Shown in pieces: positions 38,469 to 47,016 of a DNA stretch of 64,000 nt. A model generated the notes under the pieces. That model was not told the DNA's origin. It ran no database searches and was given only the letters and a program-made list of their open reading frames with translations. How positions within the stretch are numbered: position 1 is the stretch's first letter; every line of letters begins with the position of its first letter. This DNA comes from Polyangium sp. y55x31. Lineage in GTDB: Bacteria; Myxococcota_A; Polyangia; Polyangiales; Polyangiaceae. The stretch lies in contig NZ_JARZHG010000004.1 in assembly GCF_029946505.1 (NCBI RefSeq), positions 124,001 to 188,000 on the forward strand, given 5' to 3'. The position numbers and the translations under genes were made by a program.

Positions 38469-39167
38469 ATGCGAAACCTGACTCTGTCCGACCTGCGCGC
38501 GGGCCTGCTCGACCTGTTCCATCACCGGGACGAGGCGCTGAAGGCCACGCAGACGGGCAAGCTTTATGGCCCGATCCTGGCCGCGAAGCGCAAGGCGATC
38601 GAGAACCTCGAGGACGCGGGCGGCAGGCCCGTCGGTGATCTGACCGAGGCCGACGCGCACCACGACGGGCTCGGCGCGGCGATCTGGCATTATACCGAGG
38701 CCGTCCTCTCCCATCCGTTCATGCCCGAGGAGCGGCGCGCGGCGGCGCGTCGCATTCGCGAGGCGTTCATCAAGGACCTCGGCGTGCTCAGCGACAGCTA
38801 CGCGGAGGAGGCGGCCGCGGCGAAGCAAAACCGGCCGAAGCTCGCGGAGCTCGAAGCCGATCTGCGCGCCGCGCCGACGCCCGACGGAAAGACGCTCTAC
38901 GACTGGGCGAGCTCGTTCGTGGATCACGGCGACAAACTCGCGCAGCTCCTCTCGGGGCGCGGGCAGGCGACGGGGATCGAGTATTTCCGCCAGCAGACGG
39001 CGCTCCGCGTGACCACGATCGGCCTGCTCGGCCGTTTCCGTGCGGCGCTGCGCGACGAGCTCGTCGAGCACCCGCACCTGCCGCGAGATCTCGACGAGCG
39101 GATCTTCGGCGGATTCGACGAGATCGCGCAAAAGCGCGCCGACGCGAAGGAAAAGCGCAGCACCTGA
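38469..39167 (+). CDS. Conserved helical protein, full-length paralogue of the gene at 19504
   Basis: A 232-residue, mainly helical soluble protein (LRAGLLDLFHHRDEALKATQ, RRIREAFIKDLGVLSDSYAE). The ATG at 38469 has GGAGGG at ideal spacing. Its central part is shared with the truncated gene at 19504. A strong hairpin terminator lies just after its stop. I recognise no family and propose no function. Confidence 0.85.
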   Translation: MRNLTLSDLRAGLLDLFHHRDEALKATQTGKLYGPILAAKRKAIENLEDAGGRPVGDLTEADAHHDGLGAAIWHYTEAVLSHPFMPEERRAAARRIREAFIKDLGVLSDSYAEEAAAAKQNRPKLAELEADLRAAPTPDGKTLYDWASSFVDHGDKLAQLLSGRGQATGIEYFRQQTALRVTTIGLLGRFRAALRDELVEHPHLPRDLDERIFGGFDEIAQKRADAKEKRST

Positions 39168-39175
39168 AGTGAATC

Positions 39176-39217
39176 GATCCCGCGCGGGCGCAGGGCGCGC
39201 CTTGCGCCCGCGGGATC
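39176..39217. terminator. Bidirectional hairpin terminator between convergent genes
   Basis: Arms GATCCC-gc-GCGGGCGCA and TGCGCCCGC-GGGATC pair over 15 bp with a 2-base bulge and a 10-base loop. It lies exactly between the stops of two convergent genes, so it can serve both. Confidence 0.8.
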
Positions 39218-39220
39218 GGC

Positions 39221-42004
39221 TCAGCCCTTCGGCGCGACGAGCTTCGCGAGGTCTCGCGCCTGCTTGGCGTAATCGGCTTTGCCGAGTTTGTCGTAGCCCT
39301 TGGCGAGGTCCTCGTAGATCTGGGTCATCTCGGTGGGCTCGGGTTTCGTGAGGATCGCGCTGTTCAGCTCGAAGATGGCCGAGATTTGCCGGCCCGTGCG
39401 CGCGAGGGCCTTGGCGTAGAGGCGGTGGACCTTGGCGTTCGCGACGTCGACGTAGATCGCGCTCTCGCCCACCTTGACGGCCTCTTCCCAGAGGCCGCGC
39501 TCGACGAGCAGCTCGAGGAGCCGCACCCACACGCGCCGATCGTGCTGATCGAGCAGCGACAGCCGCCGCAGGGCGTCGAGCTGCCCGGCGATGTCCTTTT
39601 GCTCCTTCGCGAGGTCGTAGAGGCCCTGGAGCGGCTCGGCCTGCGAGGGGTCGAACTTGAAGGCGGCCTCGAAGCAGGTCTTCATGCGCGCCTTGTCCTT
39701 GCGCATCTCCGCGAGGTCGGCGGCCTTCATGCGCAGGATGTAGCCGTCGTGGCCGTTCGCCACCATCTTGTCGAGGATCCGCGCCGCGTCGTCGAGCTTC
39801 TTTTCGCCCATGGCGAGGCGCAGCCGCACGAAGTTCGCGTCGGGCTGCTTCGGATCGAGCGCGAGCGCCTCGTCGAGCACCGCGAGCGCCTCCGGCTTTT
39901 GCCCGTCCGAGAAAAGCGCGAGCGCGAGCTCCACGAGCTTCTTCGGGTTTTTCGGATCGGTACGAAGCGCCTTGCGGGCCTCGTCGAGCGGCGGGGCGTG
40001 GAGGTCCGGCACGTATTGCTTTTCGTAACGCGCGAGCCGCGTCTTCAGCCATTCGCGGAACTGCCGATCGACCTCCTCGTGCGAGACGCCGAGCGCGCCC
40101 TTGATGACGTCCGGCGTGCGCTCGCCTTTGCCCCAGCGCGGCAGCATGGCCGCGACTTTGTCGAATCCGTATTTGTCGGCCATGAACACGACGAGCTGGC
40201 TCGCCGCGAAATAGGCCATGGTCACGTCCTCCACGGAGTCGACGTGGGTGAAGGCTCGGTTGAAGCCGTCGAGCGGCGGAATACGCCCGCCCTTCAGCGC
40301 GGCGAAGAGGGCCGGATCCTCCTCGCGTTGCCATTCGGGGCGGCGGATGATGGTCTCGTATTCGCTCAGGCCCTCGGTGAACCAGCGCGGGACGTGGCTC
40401 TTCGAATACTGGATCGCGAAGACGTGCCCGAGCTCGTGCCAGAGCACGTTGCCCCAGTTGAACGGGCCCGCCCCGGGCGAGAGCGCCGCGAGGGACTGGC
40501 CGAAGCAGACGCCCTGGATGCCCACGTTCGGCAGGCCGCTCGTGCGAATGCTGAAATGCTCCGAGTCGGCGTAGAGCTCGATCGAGACGGGCATCTTCGG
40601 CGTGAAGCCATACCGCTTCACCATCGAATCCCACGCCTCGTCGAGCATGCGCGGCACGTAGCGCTCGAGGACGGGCTTCTCGTCCTTGTGGTAACGAATG
40701 CGGAAGCGCGTGCCGTTCGTCGCGACGTATTCCCCGGGGATCGTCTTCTCGTACAGGTTCAGCGTGTTGTACGCGCGGACGTTGAACCGATCCTTCTTCC
40801 ACGATTTGCGGAGCGCATCGAGCCCGCCGTCGTCGTCGCCGAGGCGGATCTTGTTCAGGCCGAGCGTCGCGAAGGCCTTCATGTCCTGGGCGTCGACCTG
40901 CGTGGCCTCGTCCATCATGCGGACGATGTCCTCGTAGCGATGCTCCCACTCGGCGTACTCCGCGACGATCTGGAAGAACGCGGAGTACTCGGGGTTGAGC
41001 GAGAGGACCTGCTTTTTCGTCGCCTCGTAGCCCGCGAGATCGTCGGCGAGGAAGCGCGTCGCCGCCTTCATCGAGAGCAGCTCCAGGTTCGTCGCGTCGA
41101 CCTCGAGGCCACGCTTGACCGCCGCGTCGGCCGCCGCGATGTCCATCGTGCGCAGCGCGAGGCCGGCGCGGATCACGTAGGCCGAGGTGAGGTTCGGATT
41201 CACCTCGAGCGCTTGCTTGATCTCGCTCTCGGCCGCCTCGAAGTCCATGGCGTTCTCGAGCTTGACGCGCGCCATGGCGACGTGGACGTGTGGATCCTTG
41301 GGCGCGATCTTCTGCGCGGCCTTGACGGACTCGCCCGCCTCGCCGGGGTTGTACTTGTCGAGGAAAAGCTCGGCGCGCCAGAGGAGCGTCTCGACGCGCG
41401 TCTTCGCGCCCGCCTTCTCGGCCTCGCCGTAGGCCTGGTTCGCGTCGTGCGCCGAGCGCAGGAGGTGCGCCGCGCGGCCGACGAGCGAGAGGCCCTCGGC
41501 GTCCCGATCGTTGATCGTGTCGTCGTTGTACGCCTCGACGAGCCTGCGCAGCGGCACGCTCGCGGCGCCGCGTTTTCCGCTGCGGATCAAGAGCTCGCCG
41601 AGGACGAGCCGCGCCCTGTGCGCCGTGTCCTCGTCCGCGACGTCCTTCACGGCGTCGATCGCCTCGCTCACCTTCCCTTGCGACGCGAGCGACTCGGCGA
41701 TGATGGGCGCGGCCTGGATCTTCGTGTCCTTGCCGAGCGCCGCGGCGCTCTTCGCCGTCTTCACGGCGTCGGCGTAACGGCCCTGGAGGAGCTCGAGCCG
41801 CGCTTTTTCGAGCAGGGCCGGGCCACGCTCGGGCCCGGACTTGACGGCGTCGAGCTCCTTCTGCGCGGCGGCGTAGTCGCCTTTTTGCACGAGGGTCGCG
41901 ACGCGCCCGAGGACCTTGCCGGACGTTTCGTCCGCGAAGGATCCGGCCGGAGCGAGCAGGGTGACGGCGAAGAGGGCAGCGAGAAAGGAGCGGTTCGTGC
42001 GCAT
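39221..42004 (-). CDS. Secreted TPR protein with gluzincin peptidase domain
   Basis: A 927-residue protein with a signal peptide (FLAALFAVTLLAPAGSFA). The first 400 residues are TPR repeats (for example LLEKARLELLQGRYADAVKT). A peptidase-MA-type domain follows with H523-E524-x-x-H527 in HELGHVFAIQYS and the third ligand E544 in FTEGLSEYE. Further TPR repeats run from about 650 to the end. Expected in the periplasm or exported. Combining TPR arrays on both sides of a small metallopeptidase fits protein-complex processing. Divergent from kamA with 138 bases between. Confidence 0.92.
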   Translation of the reverse strand: MRTNRSFLAALFAVTLLAPAGSFADETSGKVLGRVATLVQKGDYAAAQKELDAVKSGPERGPALLEKARLELLQGRYADAVKTAKSAAALGKDTKIQAAPIIAESLASQGKVSEAIDAVKDVADEDTAHRARLVLGELLIRSGKRGAASVPLRRLVEAYNDDTINDRDAEGLSLVGRAAHLLRSAHDANQAYGEAEKAGAKTRVETLLWRAELFLDKYNPGEAGESVKAAQKIAPKDPHVHVAMARVKLENAMDFEAAESEIKQALEVNPNLTSAYVIRAGLALRTMDIAAADAAVKRGLEVDATNLELLSMKAATRFLADDLAGYEATKKQVLSLNPEYSAFFQIVAEYAEWEHRYEDIVRMMDEATQVDAQDMKAFATLGLNKIRLGDDDGGLDALRKSWKKDRFNVRAYNTLNLYEKTIPGEYVATNGTRFRIRYHKDEKPVLERYVPRMLDEAWDSMVKRYGFTPKMPVSIELYADSEHFSIRTSGLPNVGIQGVCFGQSLAALSPGAGPFNWGNVLWHELGHVFAIQYSKSHVPRWFTEGLSEYETIIRRPEWQREEDPALFAALKGGRIPPLDGFNRAFTHVDSVEDVTMAYFAASQLVVFMADKYGFDKVAAMLPRWGKGERTPDVIKGALGVSHEEVDRQFREWLKTRLARYEKQYVPDLHAPPLDEARKALRTDPKNPKKLVELALALFSDGQKPEALAVLDEALALDPKQPDANFVRLRLAMGEKKLDDAARILDKMVANGHDGYILRMKAADLAEMRKDKARMKTCFEAAFKFDPSQAEPLQGLYDLAKEQKDIAGQLDALRRLSLLDQHDRRVWVRLLELLVERGLWEEAVKVGESAIYVDVANAKVHRLYAKALARTGRQISAIFELNSAILTKPEPTEMTQIYEDLAKGYDKLGKADYAKQARDLAKLVAPKG

Positions 42005-42142
42005 GTTCGTCGAGCCGGAAAGGCAGGTTCTTTCTTACGACGCGGGCCGGCCCCTTTCCAGGGGCGACAGAGGGCTGGCGAGCAGGCGGACGCTCGACGT
42101 CGCTGGCTTTTGGACCGAAAGGAGTCTAGGAGGAGCGGCGCC

Positions 42143-43264
42143 GTGGCTGCGAGGGCATGCGAAGTGGAACGCGCGCAAGAGCGCGAGGGCGCGCACGAGG
42201 ACGCGCGCCGGACGTCGCGACGCGTCAGCGAGCTGGTCGAGAAGGGTCTCGTGGATCGCGGGGAGCTGGAGGCGCTCGAGCGTGTCGCGGAGCGCTTCAG
42301 CGTGGCCATCACGCCCGACCTCGTGGACCTCGTCACGCCGGGAGATCCGAACGACCCGATCGCGAAGCAGTTTTTGCCGAGCAAGCGCGAGCTTCGGATC
42401 CTGCCGGAGGAACGCGTGGATCCGATCGGCGACGAACCGCACACGCCGGTCAAGGGGATCACGCACCGCTACCCGGACCGGCTGCTCTTGAAGCCGGTCC
42501 ACGTCTGTCCCGCGTACTGCCGCTTCTGCTTCCGGCGCGAGAAGGTCGGTCCGGGCAGCGAGGTCTTGTCGCGCGAGGAGCTCGCGGCGGCGATCGAGTA
42601 CGTGCGCGCGCACGAGGACGTGTGGGAGGTGATCCTGAGCGGGGGCGATCCGCTGATCCTGCCGCCCCGCAAGCTCGCCGAGATCACGGCCGCGCTCGCC
42701 GCGATCGAGCACGTGCGGATCCTGCGGGTACACACGCGCGTGCCGGTGATGGAGCCCGGGCGTATCGACGAGGCGATGATCGCGGCGCTGCGCGTGCCGG
42801 GGCTGACGACGTACGTCGTTTTGCACACCAACCATCCACGTGAGCTTGGTGCGAAGGCGCGCGAGGCGTGCGCGCGGATCGTGGACGCGGGGATCCCGAT
42901 GCTGTCGCAGACGGTGCTCTTGCGCGGGGTGAACGCGGACGCGGAGACGTTGAAGGAGCTGTTCCGGGAGCTCGTGGTTTTACGGGTCAAGCCGTATTAC
43001 CTGCACCACGGGGATCTGGCGGTGGGGACGGGTCATTTCCGGACGAGCATCGCGGAGGGGCAATCGATCATGCGCGAGCTCCGGCAGAGTTTGTCGGGCA
43101 TTGCGCAGCCGACGTACGTGCTGGATATCCCGGGCGGATACGGGAAGGTGCCGATCGGGCCGGGATATCTCGGGGCGGAAGGGGAAGACGGGCGGCGGAC
43201 CGTGGAGGATCCGTGGGGGCGGAGGCACGCGTATCCGCCGGGGAGCGGGAAGACGGGGGATTGA
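42143..43264 (+). CDS. kamA: KamA family radical SAM aminomutase
   Basis: A 373-residue enzyme with the radical SAM cluster motif CPAYCRFC (C122, C126, C129), which differs from the plain CxxxCxxC only by its intervening residues. It also has the GGDPL S-adenosylmethionine motif and the PLP-binding lysine K335 in DIPGGYGK. It belongs to the lysine 2,3-aminomutase family, which converts L-lysine to beta-lysine or, as EpmB, supplies beta-lysine for elongation factor P. No EF-P or EpmA gene is adjacent, so which reaction applies is open. The GTG at 42143 follows AGGAGG; frames extending further left are antisense to the TPR peptidase. Confidence 0.93.
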   Translation: MAARACEVERAQEREGAHEDARRTSRRVSELVEKGLVDRGELEALERVAERFSVAITPDLVDLVTPGDPNDPIAKQFLPSKRELRILPEERVDPIGDEPHTPVKGITHRYPDRLLLKPVHVCPAYCRFCFRREKVGPGSEVLSREELAAAIEYVRAHEDVWEVILSGGDPLILPPRKLAEITAALAAIEHVRILRVHTRVPVMEPGRIDEAMIAALRVPGLTTYVVLHTNHPRELGAKAREACARIVDAGIPMLSQTVLLRGVNADAETLKELFRELVVLRVKPYYLHHGDLAVGTGHFRTSIAEGQSIMRELRQSLSGIAQPTYVLDIPGGYGKVPIGPGYLGAEGEDGRRTVEDPWGRRHAYPPGSGKTGD

Positions 43265-43338
43265 AGGGGGGCAGGTCAGGCGGGGCGTTTCAAGGCGGGC
43301 GCGTCATGCCTCGCTCGGGGCCTCATCGGCCGGCGCGC

Positions 43339-43467
43339 CTGCGTTCTGTCGAGCTTGTCCTCGTAGTAGGCCTTGTTTTCCCGGAGGAGCTCGGCGAGTT
43401 TGTCGGCCTCGGGGCGCTAGGCGCGGATGTGCTCCAGGGTCGCACGAACATCCCAATCGAATCGGCT
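43339..43467 (-). pseudogene. Possible gene remnant interrupted by a stop codon
   Basis: Within the 304-base gap before the cassette region, the minus strand reads a helical, Glu/Lys/Leu-rich peptide (DWDVRATLEHIRA, then ADKLAELLRENKAYYEDKLD) split by a TAG at 43417-43419. Composition is protein-like, but no family was recognised. It may mark decayed chromosomal sequence at the edge of the array. Low confidence. Confidence 0.3.
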
Positions 43468-43538
43468 TCTTCCTGCTCGGGAAGGTCCTCCGAAAGCCCT
43501 GTCGCCCTGCAAAGCAGGCCGTCCAGAGCCGGCCAGGT

Positions 43539-43563
43539 CGAACGCACGGTCACGTTTGGGCCG
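43539..43563 (-). repeat. Degenerate attC-like element at the left end of the array
   Basis: A short element with a GTCGAAC core on the left and a GTTTGGGC core on the right, separated by about 10 bases. It directly follows the stop of the gene at 43569. It looks like a collapsed attC that has lost its central arms. Confidence 0.4.
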
Positions 43564-43568
43564 ACAGT

Positions 43569-44225
43569 TCATCCGAGTCCAGTCACCACACGGTAGGTGT
43601 TCAGCGACGGGAGGTCCCGCAGGCGCTTCAGGCCGTCTTCCCATATGGCTCGGCCAGCGAATTCCGCGATGGACTGTCGCCAAGTCACGGGAATCAAGTG
43701 ATCTGGTGAGAGGCCATGGAGTTCATGGTGACGGACCACTTGCCAGTCCTGCGCACGCCCAGCCAAGCAAGCACGCCCCAGGATCGAATCGACGTCTCGT
43801 CGCTGGAGCCCCATCCCCTCGAGGGATCGTCGAATCTGTCCGGCTTCTCGTTCTCCGGAGCCGAAGGCGTCCACGAGCCGCTCAGGTACCACATGCTCGA
43901 CGAGCACCATTTCCGTCTCCCAGAGATCGAGAAATAGATCTTCTACCATGATCCATCCGGCGTACGTCGTGTCGTTCTCGAAGTTGGGGCGGACGACGCG
44001 CGACACTTCGGGGCTCAGGTCGCTGGGGATTTCCCGCTCCATCAGGAAAACGCAGTTCGGGCCGAAGAACAGATCCGTCTGAGGCCAGCGCAGCGGCCAC
44101 CAACAGATCTCGATATCCGCCCTACCCGTCGGAGGTTCCCGGGGAAACAGGGCACAAAGCTCAGTGGGATTGACCCATTGTCCGCCCGACCGTCGTTCGA
44201 TGAACAAGGAAAGATCAATTCCCAC
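43569..44225 (-). CDS. Cassette-borne unknown protein
   Basis: A 218-residue soluble protein starting MGIDLSLFIERRSGGQWV, with tryptophan-rich segments (EICWWPLRWPQTDLFFGP, DTTYAGWIMVEDLFLDLWE) and a helical C-terminus. It starts with GTG preceded by GAGG. The size, the aromatic content and the position in a cassette resemble small immunity-type proteins, but I recognise no Pfam family. The leader between the upstream attC (ends 44412) and the start is 186 bases, longer than usual for a cassette. Confidence 0.75.
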   Translation of the reverse strand: MGIDLSLFIERRSGGQWVNPTELCALFPREPPTGRADIEICWWPLRWPQTDLFFGPNCVFLMEREIPSDLSPEVSRVVRPNFENDTTYAGWIMVEDLFLDLWETEMVLVEHVVPERLVDAFGSGEREAGQIRRSLEGMGLQRRDVDSILGRACLAGRAQDWQVVRHHELHGLSPDHLIPVTWRQSIAEFAGRAIWEDGLKRLRDLPSLNTYRVVTGLG

Positions 44226-44411
44226 GTTGACCTCGTACGAATTGGCAGACTCCGCGAGTTGCGCGGAGGCGAACTACGTCCGAAGCGTGAGCATCGTAGG
44301 TAACGTCGCCATGCCCCACCTTCGACAGCCACGCCATTTGACTGACTCGGCTGCTTGCCGGTCGCGTTTTTACCTCTTGACCAACAGCCTGCTCTTCTTG
44401 GTGAGAGTCCC

Positions 44412-44507
44412 GCCGAACGCCAGGTTCACCGGCCCCGCGCGATCTTGCTCTGCCCTGAGCCGCACGAGCCCAGTCTGCACGCGGCCCGGTGCAACCGCAG
44501 GTTCGGC
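44412..44507 (-). repeat. attC-like site (96 bp), long imperfect inverted repeat
   Basis: Cores GCCGAAC (44412-44418) and GTTCGGC (44501-44507) are fully complementary. The inner arms extend the pairing over about 30 bases per side, with a single extrahelical G and a few mismatches, as in attC. It begins 5 bases after the stop of the gene at 44513. Confidence 0.85.
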
Positions 44508-44512
44508 GGCGC

Positions 44513-44965
44513 TCATGGATACAGAGGTTCACCATCGTGCCAACCCATCGTGCCACAAGGCCAGCACGGCCAGTCTGCCGAGCCGCCCCCCATAGGGGAC
44601 CGATTGTCCACGAAGCCCCTGCCACCGCACGCACTGCAACTCGGTGCGCCATCAGGCCGCCGGGGTAGCGCCTCGATCAGCTCTGGAAAATGAATCGCCC
44701 CGAGCCTCAGCAATACGAGCTGAAGCCACAGGCTGGTGACGGGGCGAGGCTCGTCCGAAGGAAGATCCCACGCCAAGATCTCACCGTTCGGTTTGACAAA
44801 GAAAATGGTGTCCATGTCGAATCCGATTGGAAGTGCGTTGAACTTACGTACCTCCTCTCCGAAATCAGTATACGCTTCACTCAGTGCCGGATACCGGCGT
44901 ATGCGCTCCTCGATAGCGGAGCGAAGCTCTTGTGAAAACTGCGGCTGCATCGACGTGTTTTTCAT
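44513..44965 (-). CDS. Cassette-borne protein with C-terminal four-cysteine zinc-binding motif
   Basis: A 150-residue protein. An N-terminal helical part (SAIEERIRRYPALSEAYTDF) precedes a beta-rich part (FDMDTIFFVKPNGEILAW, resembling SUKH/SMI1-type immunity folds only in broad pattern). The C-terminus has CSACGGRGFVDN followed by CWPC, a likely zinc ribbon. The ATG at 44965 has GGAAG upstream; the ATG at 44950 is an alternative. The stop sits next to an attC-like site. Function unknown. Confidence 0.75.
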   Translation of the reverse strand: MKNTSMQPQFSQELRSAIEERIRRYPALSEAYTDFGEEVRKFNALPIGFDMDTIFFVKPNGEILAWDLPSDEPRPVTSLWLQLVLLRLGAIHFPELIEALPRRPDGAPSCSACGGRGFVDNRSPMGGGSADWPCWPCGTMGWHDGEPLYP

Positions 44966-44989
44966 TCTGCACTTCCAAGCGGTGTAGCC

Positions 44990-45041
44990 GCCGAACGACC
45001 TGAGCTTCTGCCGCGCGTGGGTCAGCAAGCCATTGTCAGCC
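44990..45041 (-). repeat. attC-like site (52 bp)
   Basis: Cores GCCGAAC (44990-44996) and GTCAGCC (45035-45041). The interior shares GCTTCTGCCGCGCGTGGGT with the site at 53585, showing a common attC lineage. It lies 5 bases after the stop of the barstar-like gene. Confidence 0.75.
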
Positions 45042-45045
45042 GGCA

Positions 45046-45729
45046 TCAGCGAAGCTCCAGTCGGACACCGTCTTCTGCCTCTTGTCCGCCGGGGCCGTGA
45101 GCCGAGATGATCTCGACGAGCCAGTCGAAGACGGTGGGACCTTCTGCCCGACGCGCAGCTGCGAGTTCGGTTGCCACGCGGGTACGATTTTCCGGGTGGC
45201 ACCGTGACAGCCGGAGCGCGAGTTGGCGAACAGTTTCAGGGTACCCAAGCCGCTCGCGTGACAAGCCATGGTGCGCCCAGATGATGAGAAAGCCACCCGA
45301 GGGAGTGCCGAACCCACCACGGAGAATGTCATTGAACGCGTCGAGATTGCGTCCCCAAGGTTCACCCGGCGCGAGAACACGTGACGCTTCGTCGAAGAAC
45401 ACCTCGAGCGTGCTGAAGCGAGATCCATCGATCTCGAACCTGGGTAGCTCGGCGACATCCGCGGCGTCGAGAAGAGCGCGCGCAAGCGCGCGAGCCTCAC
45501 CGGGGGTCAGTTCGAGTTCCGTGTTGGCCTCGAACGCGCTCTCGGGGATCTGATCTACCGACGCTGGACCGGATTCTTTCCAATGGGCGGAGATCTGCCA
45601 CGTCTCGATGTTGACGCAGCCGGCATGGATGGCTGGAGCCACCTCCACGACGCCCTGGCGGTACGGGACGCTCCTGCAGCGAATGGTTCGGGATAGCGGC
45701 GTCGGCTCGAATGAATCGTCGGCCGTCAT
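45046..45729 (-). CDS. Barstar-like immunity protein with N-terminal extension
   Basis: A 227-residue protein. Residues 97-215 match the barstar (ribonuclease inhibitor) pattern: RFEIDGSRFSTLEVFFDEAS, WGRNLDAFNDILRGGFGTP and the following helix. Barstar neutralises barnase-type RNases. Residues 25-90 (VNIETWQISAHW, LTPGEARALARALLDAADV) form an extra domain of unknown kind. The ATG at 45729 overlaps the stop of the upstream GyrI-like gene (ATGA), so two genes share one cassette. No barnase-like toxin is visible nearby, which suits a stand-alone immunity gene. Confidence 0.85.
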   Translation of the reverse strand: MTADDSFEPTPLSRTIRCRSVPYRQGVVEVAPAIHAGCVNIETWQISAHWKESGPASVDQIPESAFEANTELELTPGEARALARALLDAADVAELPRFEIDGSRFSTLEVFFDEASRVLAPGEPWGRNLDAFNDILRGGFGTPSGGFLIIWAHHGLSRERLGYPETVRQLALRLSRCHPENRTRVATELAAARRAEGPTVFDWLVEIISAHGPGGQEAEDGVRLELR

Positions 45730-46331
45730 TCCATTGGCTGACGGATGATTGTCTTCCATTTTTCGGGTGCCGCCTTCCGAATGTCGCTCAGATAGATCTC
45801 ATGGTGCTTGCCCCTGAGGGCAGAACGGCTTGATATGTAGTCATGCACCCGCTGGATTGTCGGACCTTCCGCCGAGAACGGGCCTACATGCAATGTTTGC
45901 GCACACCGACCTTCTTTGAATTTTTCAAAGCGAATACCCTTGAGCCCGGGCAGTCCCTTCTTGTCTTGAACGCTGGCAATCGCCGACTGGACGATCTGCT
46001 TTGCAGCTTCCGGCGGCTGCATGATCATCATTGTCCATTTCCAGCTTCCCTTTTCATCGCGGTTGAAGCTGGTCAAGTCGTCCGCCCACCACAGACCTTC
46101 AAGTGGCATGACCACGTAGTCGAGCCCCTTCTCCTTCTTCAGTGCAAACTTGATGGTGTACGAAACGGAATAGAGAGCCTCTACGGCCTCTTTGTAACGC
46201 TCGGATGTGTTGGGGTTCCCTTCGCCATCGACCATCAGAAAGTCGAACGCAGGAACGTCGATTTCGACCACCTCCTTTGCGGAAGGCTTGTACAGGTCTT
46301 TCAACTCGCTCTTGAGATCAATCTTGCCCAC
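45726..46331 (-). CDS. GyrI-like small-molecule-binding domain protein
   Basis: A 201-residue protein of the stand-alone GyrI-like type: VVEIDVPAFDFLMVDGEGNP, LDYVVMPLEGLWW, WKWTMMIMQPP, HVGPFSAEGPTIQRVHDYI and HEIYLSDIRKAAPEKWKTII. These proteins bind or hydrolyse small electrophilic or cationic compounds. Codon use is lower in GC than the host average (many AAG, ATG and TTC), suggesting transfer. It is the first gene of a two-gene cassette with the barstar-like gene. Start ATG at 46331, 16 bases after an attC core. Confidence 0.9.
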   Translation of the reverse strand: MGKIDLKSELKDLYKPSAKEVVEIDVPAFDFLMVDGEGNPNTSERYKEAVEALYSVSYTIKFALKKEKGLDYVVMPLEGLWWADDLTSFNRDEKGSWKWTMMIMQPPEAAKQIVQSAIASVQDKKGLPGLKGIRFEKFKEGRCAQTLHVGPFSAEGPTIQRVHDYISSRSALRGKHHEIYLSDIRKAAPEKWKTIIRQPME

Positions 46332-46346
46332 GAGCCCTCCAATGAC

Positions 46347-46405
46347 GGCGAACGCTAGCTTCTGCCGCGGCGCAGAGCGCCATCGATAGCAGGCGCTTGT
46401 TGAGC
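46347..46405 (-). repeat. attC-like site (59 bp)
   Basis: Cores GGCGAAC (46347-46353) and GTTGAGC (46399-46405), with inner arms GCTAGCTTCTGCCGCGGCGC and AGCAGGCGCTT pairing imperfectly. It stands just upstream of the GyrI-like start. Confidence 0.7.
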
Positions 46406-46485
46406 TGCGTCACGCATCCGCCTCCGGTGGCGACAGCGGGCACCATACCACGAGCAGTCAGATGGATGGGCAACAAAGCTCAGGC

Positions 46486-46941
46486 TCAACCGCCGCCGAT
46501 GACGATTGGGACGAGGCCGGAGAGGTCGATCTGCGCGACGGTGGCAAATCGGACGCTTGGGAAGCAGACAAGACGTGCAGCGCGACGAAGAATGGGGGGC
46601 GCCTCGGGCTCCAGCAGAGGGCGTACGGGTGAGGCGTCGAGATGGTAGACCGTCTGTCCCCCGTAGCCAGGGTCCGCATCAAAGGAGTAGAGGCCACAGG
46701 AAGCTTCGAGCGACGGGAATTCTGGAGACGCCCCTGATTCGCGCCACCGAGCACTGAGGATCGCCTCCGTGCTCGGAGGAGCAGACGCGAGGAACTCGTC
46801 GGCTGCGTCGACCGCTTGGTAGTCATCAAATACCGACGCTGGCCACGCCGCGTACGGGCCAGTGAAGACACCAATATGGGAGTCCGCATCGACGGCGAAC
46901 CAACGCGCCAGAGTACCTTCGACGTCCCTTCGGGTGGTCAT
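46486..46941 (-). CDS. Cassette-borne unknown protein
   Basis: A 151-residue soluble protein (VEGTLARWFAVDADSHIGVF, YAAWPASVFDDYQAVDAADE, SCGLYSFDADPGYGGQTVYH). It has a mix of helices and strands with many acidic and aromatic residues, typical of small cassette proteins. The ATG at 46941 follows GGAG and lies 17 bases after an attC core. No family recognised. Confidence 0.75.
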   Translation of the reverse strand: MTTRRDVEGTLARWFAVDADSHIGVFTGPYAAWPASVFDDYQAVDAADEFLASAPPSTEAILSARWRESGASPEFPSLEASCGLYSFDADPGYGGQTVYHLDASPVRPLLEPEAPPILRRAARLVCFPSVRFATVAQIDLSGLVPIVIGGG

Positions 46942-46957
46942 GCCATCGTCTCCGTCC

Positions 46958-47016
46958 GCCCAACGCACGGATGTGCCGCCGCGCGAAGCGCGGTCGACAC
47001 CAGCCGCTTGTTAGCC
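46958..47016 (-). repeat. attC-like site (59 bp)
   Basis: Read on the minus strand it runs GGCTAAC, arm AAGCGGCTGGTGTCG, a hairpin ACCGCGC-TTC-GCGCGG, arm CACATCCGTGC, core GTTGGGC. The stop TAA of the gene at 47011 lies inside the first core, a classic cassette feature. Confidence 0.85.

Noticed and set aside
39386-42142. Very long plus-strand open frame opposite the TPR peptidase gene
   Set aside because: It is antisense to a gene with a signal peptide, TPR repeats and HELGH motif. Its translation is Arg/Glu-rich and without domains; only the part from 42143 is real (KamA).
44215-44652. 145-codon minus-strand frame across the attC-like site at 44412
   Set aside because: It runs straight through the inverted repeat and is Arg/Gly-rich, so it is not a credible gene.
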